NCBI GenBank assembly: GCA_047627915.1
Contig: JBLHTZ010000050.1
Location: 1-17,195 of the forward strand
Source: NORP294 sp047627915
Lineage (GTDB): Bacteria; Bacteroidota; Bacteroidia; Flavobacteriales_E; Vicingaceae
Length of the DNA stretch: 17,195 bases
Direction: 5' to 3'
The stretch's first letter is position 1; every line of letters starts with the position of its first letter. Below the pieces are notes generated by a model. The model had not been told where the DNA came from and did not search any database. It saw nothing but the letters and a program-made list of their open reading frames with translations. This document shows positions 7,266-15,112 of this stretch, piece after piece. Made by a program: the position numbers and the translations under genes.

Positions 7266-8003
7266 ATGCTTAAAATGAAACATGTTCTATTTCTAGTTCT
7301 ATTACTTTCAGGCGGCTTGAGTAGCTGCGAGGCACAAGAAAAAGAGACCACCGACCAAACCTATACCTACCAAAAAGGAGACCCAAATGGAATTGGGAAG
7401 TGGTACATGGGACGAGAAATTGCCTACGTTATGGGCTTCCAAGGAATAGAGTGGCTCAACCGAAGTGAAAGGGAGCAAGAGGAGCGTACCAACTTGCTGA
7501 TAAAGAATATGGACATTAGCCCGAATGAAACCCTAGCCGATATTGGCGCTGGTTCTGGGTATCACGTTTTCAAAATGGCTCCTTTAGCCAGAAATGGCCT
7601 TGTTTACGCAGTTGACATACAAGAGGAAATGCTGCAAGCCATAAAAGAACAGCAACAAGAAGAAGACATCCAAAACATTCGGCGAGTAAAAGGAGGGGAG
7701 CAAAGTGTCAATTTACCTGCAAATAGCGTTGACAAAGTGCTAATGGTAGACGTTTACCATGAGTTTAGCTTTCCGAAAGAAATGCTTGAGTCAATACACA
7801 AAGCCCTTAAAGCAGATGGCAGAGTATACTTGATAGAATACCGAAAAGAAGACGAAAGCATTCCCATTAAAACCATTCATAAAATGACGGAGCAGCAGGC
7901 CGTGAAAGAGTTTGAAGCCAATGGTTTTGTATTAGAAAAAAACCGTCAAAACCTACCGTGGCAGCATTGTATGGTTTTTCGGAAGAAAAATTCTAGTAAA
8001 TAG
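7266..8003 (+). CDS. Lipoprotein-type class I SAM-dependent methyltransferase
   Basis: A 245-aa Rossmann-fold methyltransferase. Motif I DIGAGSGYH lies near residues 92-100, with the acidic end of strand 2 in VYAVDIQEEM, motif IV-like VLMVDVYHEF, and VYLIEYRKED for strand 5. It opens with a lipoprotein signal peptide: Lys-rich start, hydrophobic core, then LSSC with the lipidated Cys at residue 21. I therefore start it at ATG 7266 (or 7275) and not at ATG 7188, which would bury the signal 26 residues inside. An envelope location is odd for a SAM-dependent enzyme because SAM is cytosolic, so either SAM is available there or the domain has another role. Such predicted exported methyltransferases are common in Bacteroidota. 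Substrate unknown. Confidence 0.82.
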   Translation: MLKMKHVLFLVLLLSGGLSSCEAQEKETTDQTYTYQKGDPNGIGKWYMGREIAYVMGFQGIEWLNRSEREQEERTNLLIKNMDISPNETLADIGAGSGYHVFKMAPLARNGLVYAVDIQEEMLQAIKEQQQEEDIQNIRRVKGGEQSVNLPANSVDKVLMVDVYHEFSFPKEMLESIHKALKADGRVYLIEYRKEDESIPIKTIHKMTEQQAVKEFEANGFVLEKNRQNLPWQHCMVFRKKNSSK

Positions 8004-8361
8004 ATTATAGATACCCAATAGCCTGTTTAATAATTCATTATTTCAAGTACTTATAGAGCTTAACACGTTTTTTGAGCGTGGAGGTCAGTCTATTCAATAA
8101 GACTACATTTATTACATAATTCAATTTCTAATAAATTAACTTAGTCGACCTTAAGACATTTTTATACTACTTAACGAGTTACCTTGCAACAATGTTGATT
8201 AAGTTAATCAATTGCTGTATAAGTAGATAGTAAATTTATCTAATCACTTAGGTTAGCTCCAGGTAATGTCACAAGTCAGCTAAGAAAAGAAATGTCTTTC
8301 GTTAAACCGAAATAAAGTATAATTATACCCTTTAAAGGTTTTGAAAATAAAGAGTTAAGCT
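8004..8361. other. 358-bp intergenic region upstream of the Rieske-fusion cluster
   Basis: No convincing reading frame, tRNA or repeat array is seen. The sequence is AT-rich. Near its start is a weak hairpin candidate (CACG..CGTG around 8064-8080). Its last 50 bp hold two abutting palindromes, listed separately. The length and the palindromes suggest it contains the control region of the seven-gene cluster. Confidence 0.5.
8317..8338. promoter_or_regulatory. Two abutting perfect palindromes, candidate operator
   Basis: GTATAATTATAC (8317-8328) is a perfect 12-bp palindrome. It is followed with no gap by CCTTTAAAGG (8329-8338), a perfect 10-bp palindrome. They end 23 bp before the ATG of the Rieske/glutamate-synthase gene. 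The position fits an operator for a dimeric regulator or a structured 5' leader. No regulator gene lies in the window. Confidence 0.4.
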
Positions 8362-9969
8362 ATGGAATTAATTAAATTAGTAAAGGTAAGTGAGCTCGAA
8401 GATAGAGTTCCCAAACATGCCTTGGCAAATAATACAGATTTAGTAATCGTAAAGTACGACGATGAATTTTCGGTGTTATACGGAAGGTGTTTGCACCGAG
8501 GTGCATTGATGTCAGACGGTCATGTACAAGGAGATAGTCTAATTTGTGGCCTTCACGGTTGGGATTATCGATACGATACAGGCGTTAGTGAATACAACAA
8601 CAAGGAAGTGCTCGAAAAATTTACAACTCATATTGATGGAGGTTATATCTGTGTAGACAAAAGTGAAATCGACCAATTTGAAATAATCCACCCACAACCG
8701 TTTAATAGAAAAGAGTATTTGGGAGCTTATGCCGATACACATCCAGAAGCAACGGAGCCTTACACTGGTTATATTAAACAACTTTCAAAACACGGACTAA
8801 AAAATTATGGACATCACGGTCCTTCTGCTTCAATGGGAGTTGACAGAACTACTTTGCCCAAATGGGAGAACATTCAATTTTTACCGGCTCAATTGGCAAG
8901 CAGACCTTTGTTAGATGAAGAATCGGTTGAAACCAAAGTTGTAATTGGGCCAAATGCTAAGAAACCGCTAGAATTAGACATTCCTTTGTTTGTGTCTGAC
9001 ATGAGTTTTGGTGCCTTATCAAAAGAAGCAAAGATCTCTTTATCAAAAGGAGCTGAACTATCCGGTACAGGAATTTGTAGCGGTGAAGGTGGAATGTTAC
9101 CGGAAGAACAAGCAGCAAATTCGAGATACTTTTATGAATTAGCGTCAGGAAAATTTGGATTTTCGTGGGACAAAGTAAAAAAGGCACAAGCCTTTCATTT
9201 TAAAGGGGGACAAGGAGCTAAAACAGGCACTGGTGGTCATTTACCGGGAAATAAAGTAACCAAAGAGATTGCAGCAGTTCGGGGATTGAAAGAAGGGGAA
9301 ATGGCTATTTCTCCAGCCGCCTTTCCAGATATGAAAACTGCTGAAGATTTTAAAGCATTTGCAGCAGAAGTTCGAGAGAAAACGGGAGGCATTCCAATTG
9401 GGTTTAAAATTGCTGCGAGTCATATTGAAGCAGACCTTGATTTTGCACTCCAAGTAGGAGTAGATTATATTATTTTGGACGGTAGAGGTGGAGGAACAGG
9501 CTCGGCACCAACTATTCTAAGAGATAACATTAATGTACCAACCATTCCTGCCTTAGCAAGGGCGAGAAAGCATTTAGATAAAGTAGGAGCAACGGGAGTA
9601 ACATTGGTGATCACCGGTGGGTTAAGAGTAGCTGAAGACTTTGCAAAAGCAATGATGCTAGGAGCAGACGCAATTGCGGTTTCGAATGCGGCCTTACAAG
9701 CCATAGGCTGTTTAGGAATGCGAGCCTGTAGCTCTAACAATTGCCCTGTCGGCATTGCAACTCAAAAGGAAAGTCTAAGACAACGAATTATAATTGATCA
9801 GTCTGCGAAACAACTAGCTAACTTCTTTATAGCAACCAATGATTTAGTAAAAGTCGTTGCACGTTCTTGTGGGCATGACAACATTAGCAAGTTTAATGCG
9901 AATGACTTGAGCACACTAAATTACGAGATGCATAAATTGACAGGAATTCCTTATGCAGGAATAAATTAG
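8362..9969 (+). CDS. Rieske domain fused to FMN/3Fe-4S glutamate-synthase-type enzyme
   Basis: A 535-aa two-domain enzyme. Residues 1-105 form a Rieske-type [2Fe-2S] domain, with ligands Cys43-x-His45 and Cys62-x2-His65 in CLHRG and CGLHGWDY. Residues of about 150-525 form the FMN-binding glutamate synthase TIM barrel: VSDMSFGALS, KGGQGAKTGTGGHLPGNKV (281-299), ILDGRGGGTGSAP (371-383), VITGGLR, and the [3Fe-4S] site Cys450-x5-Cys456-x4-Cys461. There is no glutamine amidotransferase domain and no NADPH-binding small subunit nearby, so the Rieske domain may deliver or accept electrons. At the site where classical GltB has SPxxHxD this protein has SPAAFPD, so the usual His is Phe. Ammonia-dependent glutamate synthesis is possible, but an unrelated flavin oxidoreductase role is equally open. 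First gene of a seven-gene co-directional cluster. Confidence 0.9.
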   Translation: MELIKLVKVSELEDRVPKHALANNTDLVIVKYDDEFSVLYGRCLHRGALMSDGHVQGDSLICGLHGWDYRYDTGVSEYNNKEVLEKFTTHIDGGYICVDKSEIDQFEIIHPQPFNRKEYLGAYADTHPEATEPYTGYIKQLSKHGLKNYGHHGPSASMGVDRTTLPKWENIQFLPAQLASRPLLDEESVETKVVIGPNAKKPLELDIPLFVSDMSFGALSKEAKISLSKGAELSGTGICSGEGGMLPEEQAANSRYFYELASGKFGFSWDKVKKAQAFHFKGGQGAKTGTGGHLPGNKVTKEIAAVRGLKEGEMAISPAAFPDMKTAEDFKAFAAEVREKTGGIPIGFKIAASHIEADLDFALQVGVDYIILDGRGGGTGSAPTILRDNINVPTIPALARARKHLDKVGATGVTLVITGGLRVAEDFAKAMMLGADAIAVSNAALQAIGCLGMRACSSNNCPVGIATQKESLRQRIIIDQSAKQLANFFIATNDLVKVVARSCGHDNISKFNANDLSTLNYEMHKLTGIPYAGIN

Positions 9970-9984
9970 GCTTAGTTTACAACT

Positions 9985-10485
9985 ATGAAAAACTACATCG
10001 TCATTCTTCTTTTAGTTATTCTCGCTAAAAGCGCTTCTGCTCAAACAGCTGCGGAAAAAGAAGAGGAGCTAAATCATCATTGTCTTTTTGATGAAAAGTC
10101 AGTTACCTTTGGTCTTGGGTCGTCTTATGCATTTAATGTAGAAACTATTGGAATTAATTCAAGAATATATTACAATTTAGGGGAGCAACTTTGTTTTGGG
10201 CCGGAGTTTTCATTCTTTAAGAAAGAAGAAGAAAAGGTCTATGATATAAATTTTATAGGACATTATATTTTCGAAACCAAACTTGCCGGAATTTATCCTT
10301 TGGCAGGCATTAATTATTCGATAGAAGAGAATTCAACTCGCACTGAAAAAGCTACTGGTTTTGTAGTTGGTGCAGGGGTACATCGGAATTTTAAAGGGTA
10401 CACTATATTTGGTGAATACTCGCATGTTGAGAGTGATTTACCAGACGATTTTATAACGATTGGACTGATGTATACTTTGAAATAA
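9985..10485 (+). CDS. Small outer-membrane beta-barrel protein, exported
   Basis: A 166-aa protein with a signal peptide (MKNYIVILLLVILAKSASA, cleavage before QTAAE). The rest consists of alternating strands such as VTFGLGSSYAFNV, SRIYYNLG, FCHY-free FIGHYIFETK, FVVGAGVHRNF, YTIFGEYSHVE, and a final FITIGLMYTLK. The length suits an eight-strand OmpX/OmpW-like barrel. There are two Cys in the mature part (in HHCLF and QLCFG), which might form a disulphide. It starts 15 bp after the Rieske/FMN gene, so it is very likely co-transcribed with that cytosolic enzyme, an unusual pairing. Specific role unknown. Confidence 0.72.
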   Translation: MKNYIVILLLVILAKSASAQTAAEKEEELNHHCLFDEKSVTFGLGSSYAFNVETIGINSRIYYNLGEQLCFGPEFSFFKKEEEKVYDINFIGHYIFETKLAGIYPLAGINYSIEENSTRTEKATGFVVGAGVHRNFKGYTIFGEYSHVESDLPDDFITIGLMYTLK

Positions 10486-10528
10486 ATAGGCTGAATGAAA
10501 AGAACAACAAACGAAAGAAGTTAAAACT

Positions 10529-10894
10529 ATGGAATGGTATGTACCCATAACGATTATCCCAGGCATAGGTCTAATCATTTCATCTACATCGAGCATTATG
10601 TTATCATTAAACAATGAGATAGGAATGTTGGAAGGACAGAAAGATAAAAATATTCAGATTATAAAAGCAAAACTGTCTCAATTAAAAAAAATAAGTATAT
10701 CAATTGTATTTCAATACATTGGAATGTTTTTATTTCTAATTTCAGGCGCAATACAAGCTCTTTTTATGAGTGCTGATACACTAACAAAAGCAATGCTTAT
10801 TGCAGGAGTATTATCCGTCAGTTGTTCCATTGCCATTTTATTAATTTATTCAGTGAAGGCTGTAAACATCAGACAAAAACACTTGAAGTTGTAA
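10529..10894 (+). CDS. Small integral membrane protein (DUF2721-like topology)
   Basis: A 121-aa protein with an N-terminal hydrophobic helix (WYVPITIIPGIGLIISSTSS), a cytosolic-looking charged helix (residues 34-54, Lys-rich), and two further membrane helices (SIVFQYIGMFLFLISGAIQA and about residues 86-110), ending with a basic tail. The arrangement, with an SSTSSIMLSL motif before the charged helix, resembles DUF2721 membrane proteins; this is recall, not a search. 43 bp after the barrel gene and 53 bp before the antiporter, within the same co-directional cluster. Function unknown. Confidence 0.65.
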   Translation: MEWYVPITIIPGIGLIISSTSSIMLSLNNEIGMLEGQKDKNIQIIKAKLSQLKKISISIVFQYIGMFLFLISGAIQALFMSADTLTKAMLIAGVLSVSCSIAILLIYSVKAVNIRQKHLKL

Positions 10895-10947
10895 TCTCTC
10901 TTTCAATGTGGGTAAATAGGTTTAAAACCAATTAAAAGACAAATAAC

Positions 10948-12210
10948 ATGATCCAATCGTTTAGTATCCTCTTTCTTCTTGCAGGCTTATTAAGCTACCT
11001 GAACTACAAGTGGATTAAATTACCCAATACCATCGCATTAATGCTGTTTGGAGTGGCATTCACATTCCTATTAATACTATCAGAAGACATTGCTCCAGCA
11101 TTTTATAAATTCTTTTGCGATTTAGTTGTAGATGCAGATTTTAAAACAATTTTACTGGACGTAATGCTAAGTTTTTTGCTGTTTTCTGGTGCCATGAACA
11201 TTAACATTAATGCACTCGCAAAAGAGAAGAAATCTGTTTTTTTGTTTGCCACCTTAGGGGTCTTAATTTCTACGGCACTTGTTGGCGTATTAATTTTTGG
11301 AGCAGCTCAATTGTTAGAAATCCCATTAAGCCTCATCAATGCCTTCTTGTTTGGTGCATTGATCTCCCCAACAGACCCCATTGCTGTCATTGCCATTCTA
11401 AAAAAAGCTGGAGTGAGTGAAAGTTTAGAAATGAAGATAGAAGGAGAATCTCTGTTCAACGACGGAATTGGAGTGGTTGTATTTTCAGGGATTTTATTGT
11501 TATTGAAAAGTGGAACAGAAGGGAATGACGCAATTGGAGGCGAAATAGGAATGCTTTTTTTAGAAGAAGTAGTAGGCGGAATTCTATTTGGAGGGGTGTT
11601 GGGTTTTGCAGGATATTACCTGATGCGATCTGTAAAAGAGAATGCACAACTCGTTGTGATTTTAAGTTTGGGCATCGCTATGGGCGGATATGCAATTGTC
11701 TCCATGTTGCACATGTCAGGGCCATTGGCCATGGTGGTAGCAGGTTTAATCATTGGTAACAAGTTTAACCTAGCAGCCAATAAAGGAAAAGCTCAAAAAT
11801 CATTGCAAGAAATATGGGAAGTATTAGATGAGTCTTTTAATGGAATTTTATTTTTATTGATCGGTGTTGTTGCTCATTTGTTGGTGTTTAACGGAAAGTA
11901 TTTAACCCTTGGAATCATTGCATTTGTAGTGGTTTTACTGTCTCGATTTATTTCTGTGATACTTCCTTTTTCCCTATTAAAACATGAAGCACACACCACG
12001 TTAAAAACAGTTTCTTTACTGACTTGGGGAGGATTAAGAGGAGGGATTTCCTTGGCATTGGCCTTGTCTATTTCAACAACAGAAGATGGTGCAGGTGAAT
12101 TACTGTTTTTTATAACCTACACCGTAGTTCTAATGTCAATTGTATTGCAAGGGTTGAGTATAGGAAAATTAGTTGCACTTTTATATCCTAAAAAAATAAA
12201 AGAAACATAA
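10948..12210 (+). CDS. Na+/H+ (or K+/H+) antiporter, CPA1/NhaP family
   Basis: A 420-aa inner-membrane protein with about 12 hydrophobic helices, the normal size of prokaryotic CPA1 exchangers. Signature residues are present: LLFSGAMNIN, then SPTDPIAV (140-147) and GESLFNDG with the ion-binding Asn171-Asp172, then TWGGLRGGISLALAL near the C-terminus with the conserved Arg. It exchanges protons for Na+ or K+ and helps pH and ion homeostasis. There is no cytosolic RCK-type regulatory tail. It sits between the small membrane protein and the WPHHFD-motif gene in the Rieske-fusion cluster, so it may support pH or cation balance under the condition that induces the cluster. Ion specificity cannot be read from sequence. 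Confidence 0.93.
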   Translation: MIQSFSILFLLAGLLSYLNYKWIKLPNTIALMLFGVAFTFLLILSEDIAPAFYKFFCDLVVDADFKTILLDVMLSFLLFSGAMNININALAKEKKSVFLFATLGVLISTALVGVLIFGAAQLLEIPLSLINAFLFGALISPTDPIAVIAILKKAGVSESLEMKIEGESLFNDGIGVVVFSGILLLLKSGTEGNDAIGGEIGMLFLEEVVGGILFGGVLGFAGYYLMRSVKENAQLVVILSLGIAMGGYAIVSMLHMSGPLAMVVAGLIIGNKFNLAANKGKAQKSLQEIWEVLDESFNGILFLLIGVVAHLLVFNGKYLTLGIIAFVVVLLSRFISVILPFSLLKHEAHTTLKTVSLLTWGGLRGGISLALALSISTTEDGAGELLFFITYTVVLMSIVLQGLSIGKLVALLYPKKIKET

Positions 12211-12286
12211 TAGGTTTATACGGCGCTATTTTAGTTTCCAGATTTTTAAAGGCCAAAAAATAATCACTTTTAATCAATACATTCAT

Positions 12287-12297
12287 CTCTAATAGAG
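12287..12297. repeat. Short perfect dyad upstream of the 247-aa gene
   Basis: CTCTA-A-TAGAG is an 11-bp perfect dyad in the 121-bp gap between the antiporter and the WPHHFD gene, the largest gap inside the cluster. About 13 bp downstream, CCAAAATAAAGT (12310-12321) matches CCGAAATAAAGT at 8307-8318 upstream of the first cluster gene in 11 of 12 bases. An internal promoter here is possible, but the match is AT-rich and may be chance. Confidence 0.25.
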
Positions 12298-12331
12298 GAA
12301 TTAATTACCCCAAAATAAAGTTTTAGAAAAA

Positions 12332-13075
12332 ATGATAAAGGAAATACACATTGCAGCACAATATTTAGCTACAGCAGGCATAAGTTTTATAAAGAAAAGA
12401 GACGACGATAGTCATACCAACATGGGTTGGTCAATAGAGAAGCAAGAATTATCTACTTGGCCATTATCTGAAAAAGAAGGACAACTTTCGTTGAGTTTAG
12501 AAACGTTCTCACTTATTTGGACAAAAGGAGATAAAAGAACGAAATTTTCATTGAATGGAAAAACGCATTTAGAGGTTAAAACTTGGCTAAAAAGTGAAGC
12601 GAAAGCAAGTATATTCATGTTTTATATTTTCCATTTGCATTATGAACTTCCTTATCCTTCTATTACTGACGATTATATTTTTAAATTAGAAAGCAAGCCG
12701 GAGATGAGCCGAATTGCAAAACTATTTGATGTGAGTCAAGCTGCTTTTGAAACGGTGTTGAAAAAACAAGAATTAGAATCAGAACTTAGAGTTTGGCCGC
12801 ATCATTTTGATTTAGGTGCTTATGCCACGGTCAGCGATTCTTTAGCGTTGGGATTTGGCTTGGCAATTCCTGATGAAAATAGTGACGATTTCTATTATTA
12901 TGTAAGTGCTTACGAAGGAAGTGATTCAGTTGAAACAAAAAACTTTAAAGCCTTGAGTAATGGAGAATGGCAAATGGGAGAGTGGAAAGCTGCAACCTTA
13001 AAAGCAAGCGGAACGACTGAGAAAGAAGCTGTGAAATTTTTAGAGGAAGCGATTGGAATCTTTCGTAAAGGCTAA
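12332..13075 (+). CDS. Uncharacterised protein with WPHHFD motif
   Basis: A soluble 247-aa protein without signal peptide or membrane segment. Its N-terminal half is mixed alpha/beta with several Trp (GWSIEKQELSTWPLS, SLIWTKGDKRTKFSLNGK). The C-terminal half holds ELRVWPHHFDLGAY (156-169), then LGFGLAIPDENSDDFYYYVSAYEG, and an EWQMGEWKAATL region. The clustered His pair, Asp and acidic/aromatic loop could be a metal or substrate site, but no catalytic assignment is possible. The arrangement faintly recalls DUF5996 (which has a W..FDLA motif before an F/Y-rich strand); I would not claim membership. The downstream Rieske/ThDP gene follows after 72 bp on the same strand, so a joint role is likely. 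Confidence 0.7.
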   Translation: MIKEIHIAAQYLATAGISFIKKRDDDSHTNMGWSIEKQELSTWPLSEKEGQLSLSLETFSLIWTKGDKRTKFSLNGKTHLEVKTWLKSEAKASIFMFYIFHLHYELPYPSITDDYIFKLESKPEMSRIAKLFDVSQAAFETVLKKQELESELRVWPHHFDLGAYATVSDSLALGFGLAIPDENSDDFYYYVSAYEGSDSVETKNFKALSNGEWQMGEWKAATLKASGTTEKEAVKFLEEAIGIFRKG

Positions 13076-13147
13076 GCATCTAGAAAACCAAATAAATGCT
13101 CAAAGTGAGATTGTGCAGTTAATTGGAAAATTTAATTTATAAGAATT

Positions 13148-15097
13148 ATGGGTAAGAAACAAGTCTGGTACAAAGTACTAGATGACAAAAATGAATTGCC
13201 AAACGGAAGAGTAATGACCGTAACCGCAGGGCATAAAGGAATTTGTTTAACCCACTTTGAAGGAAAGTATTACGCACTAGAAAATAAATGCCCTCACCAA
13301 GGCGGACCTTTAGGGGAAGGTAGCATAGAAAATGGGAAATTACGGTGCCCTTGGCACGGTTGGGATTTTGAACCTTGTGGCGGCTCTTCTGAAGGTTTTG
13401 ACGATGGATTACCAGTTTTCGATTTAAAAATTGAAGGAGATATCATTTTTGTTGCTTTGGAAGAAGAAGTGCCTCATGAAACGACCGTTTCGGATGTGAT
13501 GGCAGAAACCATGGTGAATTGGGGAGTAAATAGAGTTTTTGGTATGGTAGGACATTCTAATTTGGGAATGGCAGATGCCTTGCGAAGACAAGAAGAAAAA
13601 GGGAACTTAAAATTCATAGGAATTAGACATGAAGGCGCAGCAGCATTTGCGGCATCTGCTTATGGAAAATTAACTGGGAAACCAGCAGCTTGTTTTGCAA
13701 TAGCGGGTCCGGGATCTACCAACATGTATACCGGGCTTTGGGACGCTAAAGTTGACCGTGCACCAATATTAGCTTTAACAGGTCAAGTAGCTACCCAAGT
13801 TGTCGGTACAGGCAATTTTCAAGAAGTAGATTTGGTAAGGGCCTTTGATTCAGTCGCTCATTTTAACCATAGAGTAGAGCATCGAAGCAAACATGGAGAA
13901 TTAATGAGTTTGGCCATTAAACATGCTATAATCAATAGAGAGGTATCACACCTTACTTTTCCAGACGAAGTACAAGAGTTAGCTGCAGCTGAAAATGAAG
14001 CAATTGGTTCTCCTGAGGAAAGAATTACGCCAATGACAATTGCTCCACCAAAAGAGACCTTTGAAAAAGCATTGAAACTGCTAAATGAAGCCAAGAGACC
14101 CGCAATTATTGTTGGACATGGAGCACGCTTTCACATGAAGGAAATTATAGCCTTAGCAGAAAAATTGAAGTGCCCAGTAATGACCACCTTTAAGGGCAAA
14201 GGTCAAATCTCAGATCATCATCCATTGGGTTGTGGCGTAATTGGAAGAAGTGGAACGCCAATCGCATCGTGGTTTATGAACGAGGCAGACCTCTTGTTGG
14301 TGATAGGAGCTTCATTTTCTAACCATACCGGAATTACATACAAAAAAGCAACCATTCAGATCGATTTTGACCCCTTGGCATTAAGCAAATTTCATAAAGT
14401 TGATGCGGCAGTTTGGGGAGAAATCTCGGTAACGGTAAACATGTTGAACGAGCAACTCTCCAATTTTGAAAACAAGTTTGATCACACTGCAGAAGTAGAA
14501 GCAAGAACTTCAATTTGGAAAGCTGAAAAACAAAAACGATTAACAGAAGAAAGAGGCAAAGGAATTAGTTCTATTGCAGTTTTTGAGGCGTTAAACGAAA
14601 CAGCTCCAAGCAATGCGGTAATGTGTGTAGATGTTGGAAATAACGCTTATTCCTTTGGAAGGTATTACGAAGCAAAGGAGAACAATACCTTCTTGATGTC
14701 TGGTTATTTAGGCTCTATCGGATTTGCTTATCCGGCAGCTATAGGAGCATGGGCTGCAGTAGGAGAAGAGCGACCAATTATTGCAGTAGCAGGAGATGGT
14801 GGATTTTGCCAATACTTAGCAGAAGTTACAACAGCTGTGAAGTACAACATGCCAATTAAGGCCATTATTTTAAACAACAATGAGTTGGGTAAAATTTCAA
14901 AAGAACAACGAGCAGGAGAGTTTGATGTTTGGGCAACAGATTTGGTAAACCCGAACTTTGCAGAATATGCGAATGGTTGCGGCGCTTTAGGAATTCAGGT
15001 AACAGAAAAATCAGCATTAAATGCTGCATTAAAACAAATCTTTGACCACGATGGTCCGGCTCTACTAGAAATTAAAACAGACGTTGGGTTAATTTAA
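13148..15097 (+). CDS. Rieske domain fused to ThDP-dependent enzyme (pyruvate oxidase/acetolactate synthase type)
   Basis: A 649-aa fusion. Residues 1-107 are a Rieske ferredoxin domain with ligands Cys48-x-His50 and Cys67-x2-His70 (CPHQGGPLGEG and CPWHGWDF). Residues 112-280 are the ThDP pyrimidine domain with catalytic Glu162 in RHEGAAA, an AGPGSTN loop and GNFQEVDLV. Residues of about 300-435 are the central Rossmann-like domain, which binds FAD in relatives (AIIVGHGA, LLLVIGASF). Residues 470-649 are the PP domain with the ThDP/Mg motif GDGG (549-552) through Asn576-Asn577. All core catalytic residues are intact. It probably decarboxylates a 2-oxoacid, and the Rieske cluster could carry electrons away as in a pyruvate oxidase or dehydrogenase; this is inference. 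The N-terminus reads like the rest of the gene in one unbroken frame, so the fusion is real in this sequence. OsmC follows after 15 bp. Confidence 0.92.
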   Translation: MGKKQVWYKVLDDKNELPNGRVMTVTAGHKGICLTHFEGKYYALENKCPHQGGPLGEGSIENGKLRCPWHGWDFEPCGGSSEGFDDGLPVFDLKIEGDIIFVALEEEVPHETTVSDVMAETMVNWGVNRVFGMVGHSNLGMADALRRQEEKGNLKFIGIRHEGAAAFAASAYGKLTGKPAACFAIAGPGSTNMYTGLWDAKVDRAPILALTGQVATQVVGTGNFQEVDLVRAFDSVAHFNHRVEHRSKHGELMSLAIKHAIINREVSHLTFPDEVQELAAAENEAIGSPEERITPMTIAPPKETFEKALKLLNEAKRPAIIVGHGARFHMKEIIALAEKLKCPVMTTFKGKGQISDHHPLGCGVIGRSGTPIASWFMNEADLLLVIGASFSNHTGITYKKATIQIDFDPLALSKFHKVDAAVWGEISVTVNMLNEQLSNFENKFDHTAEVEARTSIWKAEKQKRLTEERGKGISSIAVFEALNETAPSNAVMCVDVGNNAYSFGRYYEAKENNTFLMSGYLGSIGFAYPAAIGAWAAVGEERPIIAVAGDGGFCQYLAEVTTAVKYNMPIKAIILNNNELGKISKEQRAGEFDVWATDLVNPNFAEYANGCGALGIQVTEKSALNAALKQIFDHDGPALLEIKTDVGLI

Positions 15098-15112
15098 TAA
15101 AACAAGAAAATA

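Noticed and set aside
8004..8361. tRNA or small RNA gene in the long intergenic region
   Set aside because: No cloverleaf pairing or T-arm GTTC-type motif was found by eye. Only weak hairpins and the two palindromes.
9465..9755. Reverse-strand open frame opposite the Rieske/FMN gene
   Set aside because: It lies wholly inside a gene with strong motif support, and its product has no recognisable motif. A codon-bias shadow.
8362..9969. Classical gltB large subunit
   Set aside because: At 535 aa it is about a third of GltB, lacks the amidotransferase and C-terminal beta-helix domains, and carries a Rieske domain instead.
13148..15097. Plain acetolactate synthase (ilvB/ilvI)
   Set aside because: The N-terminal Rieske domain, the lack of ilvN and other branched-chain genes nearby, and the redox neighbours argue against a housekeeping ALS.
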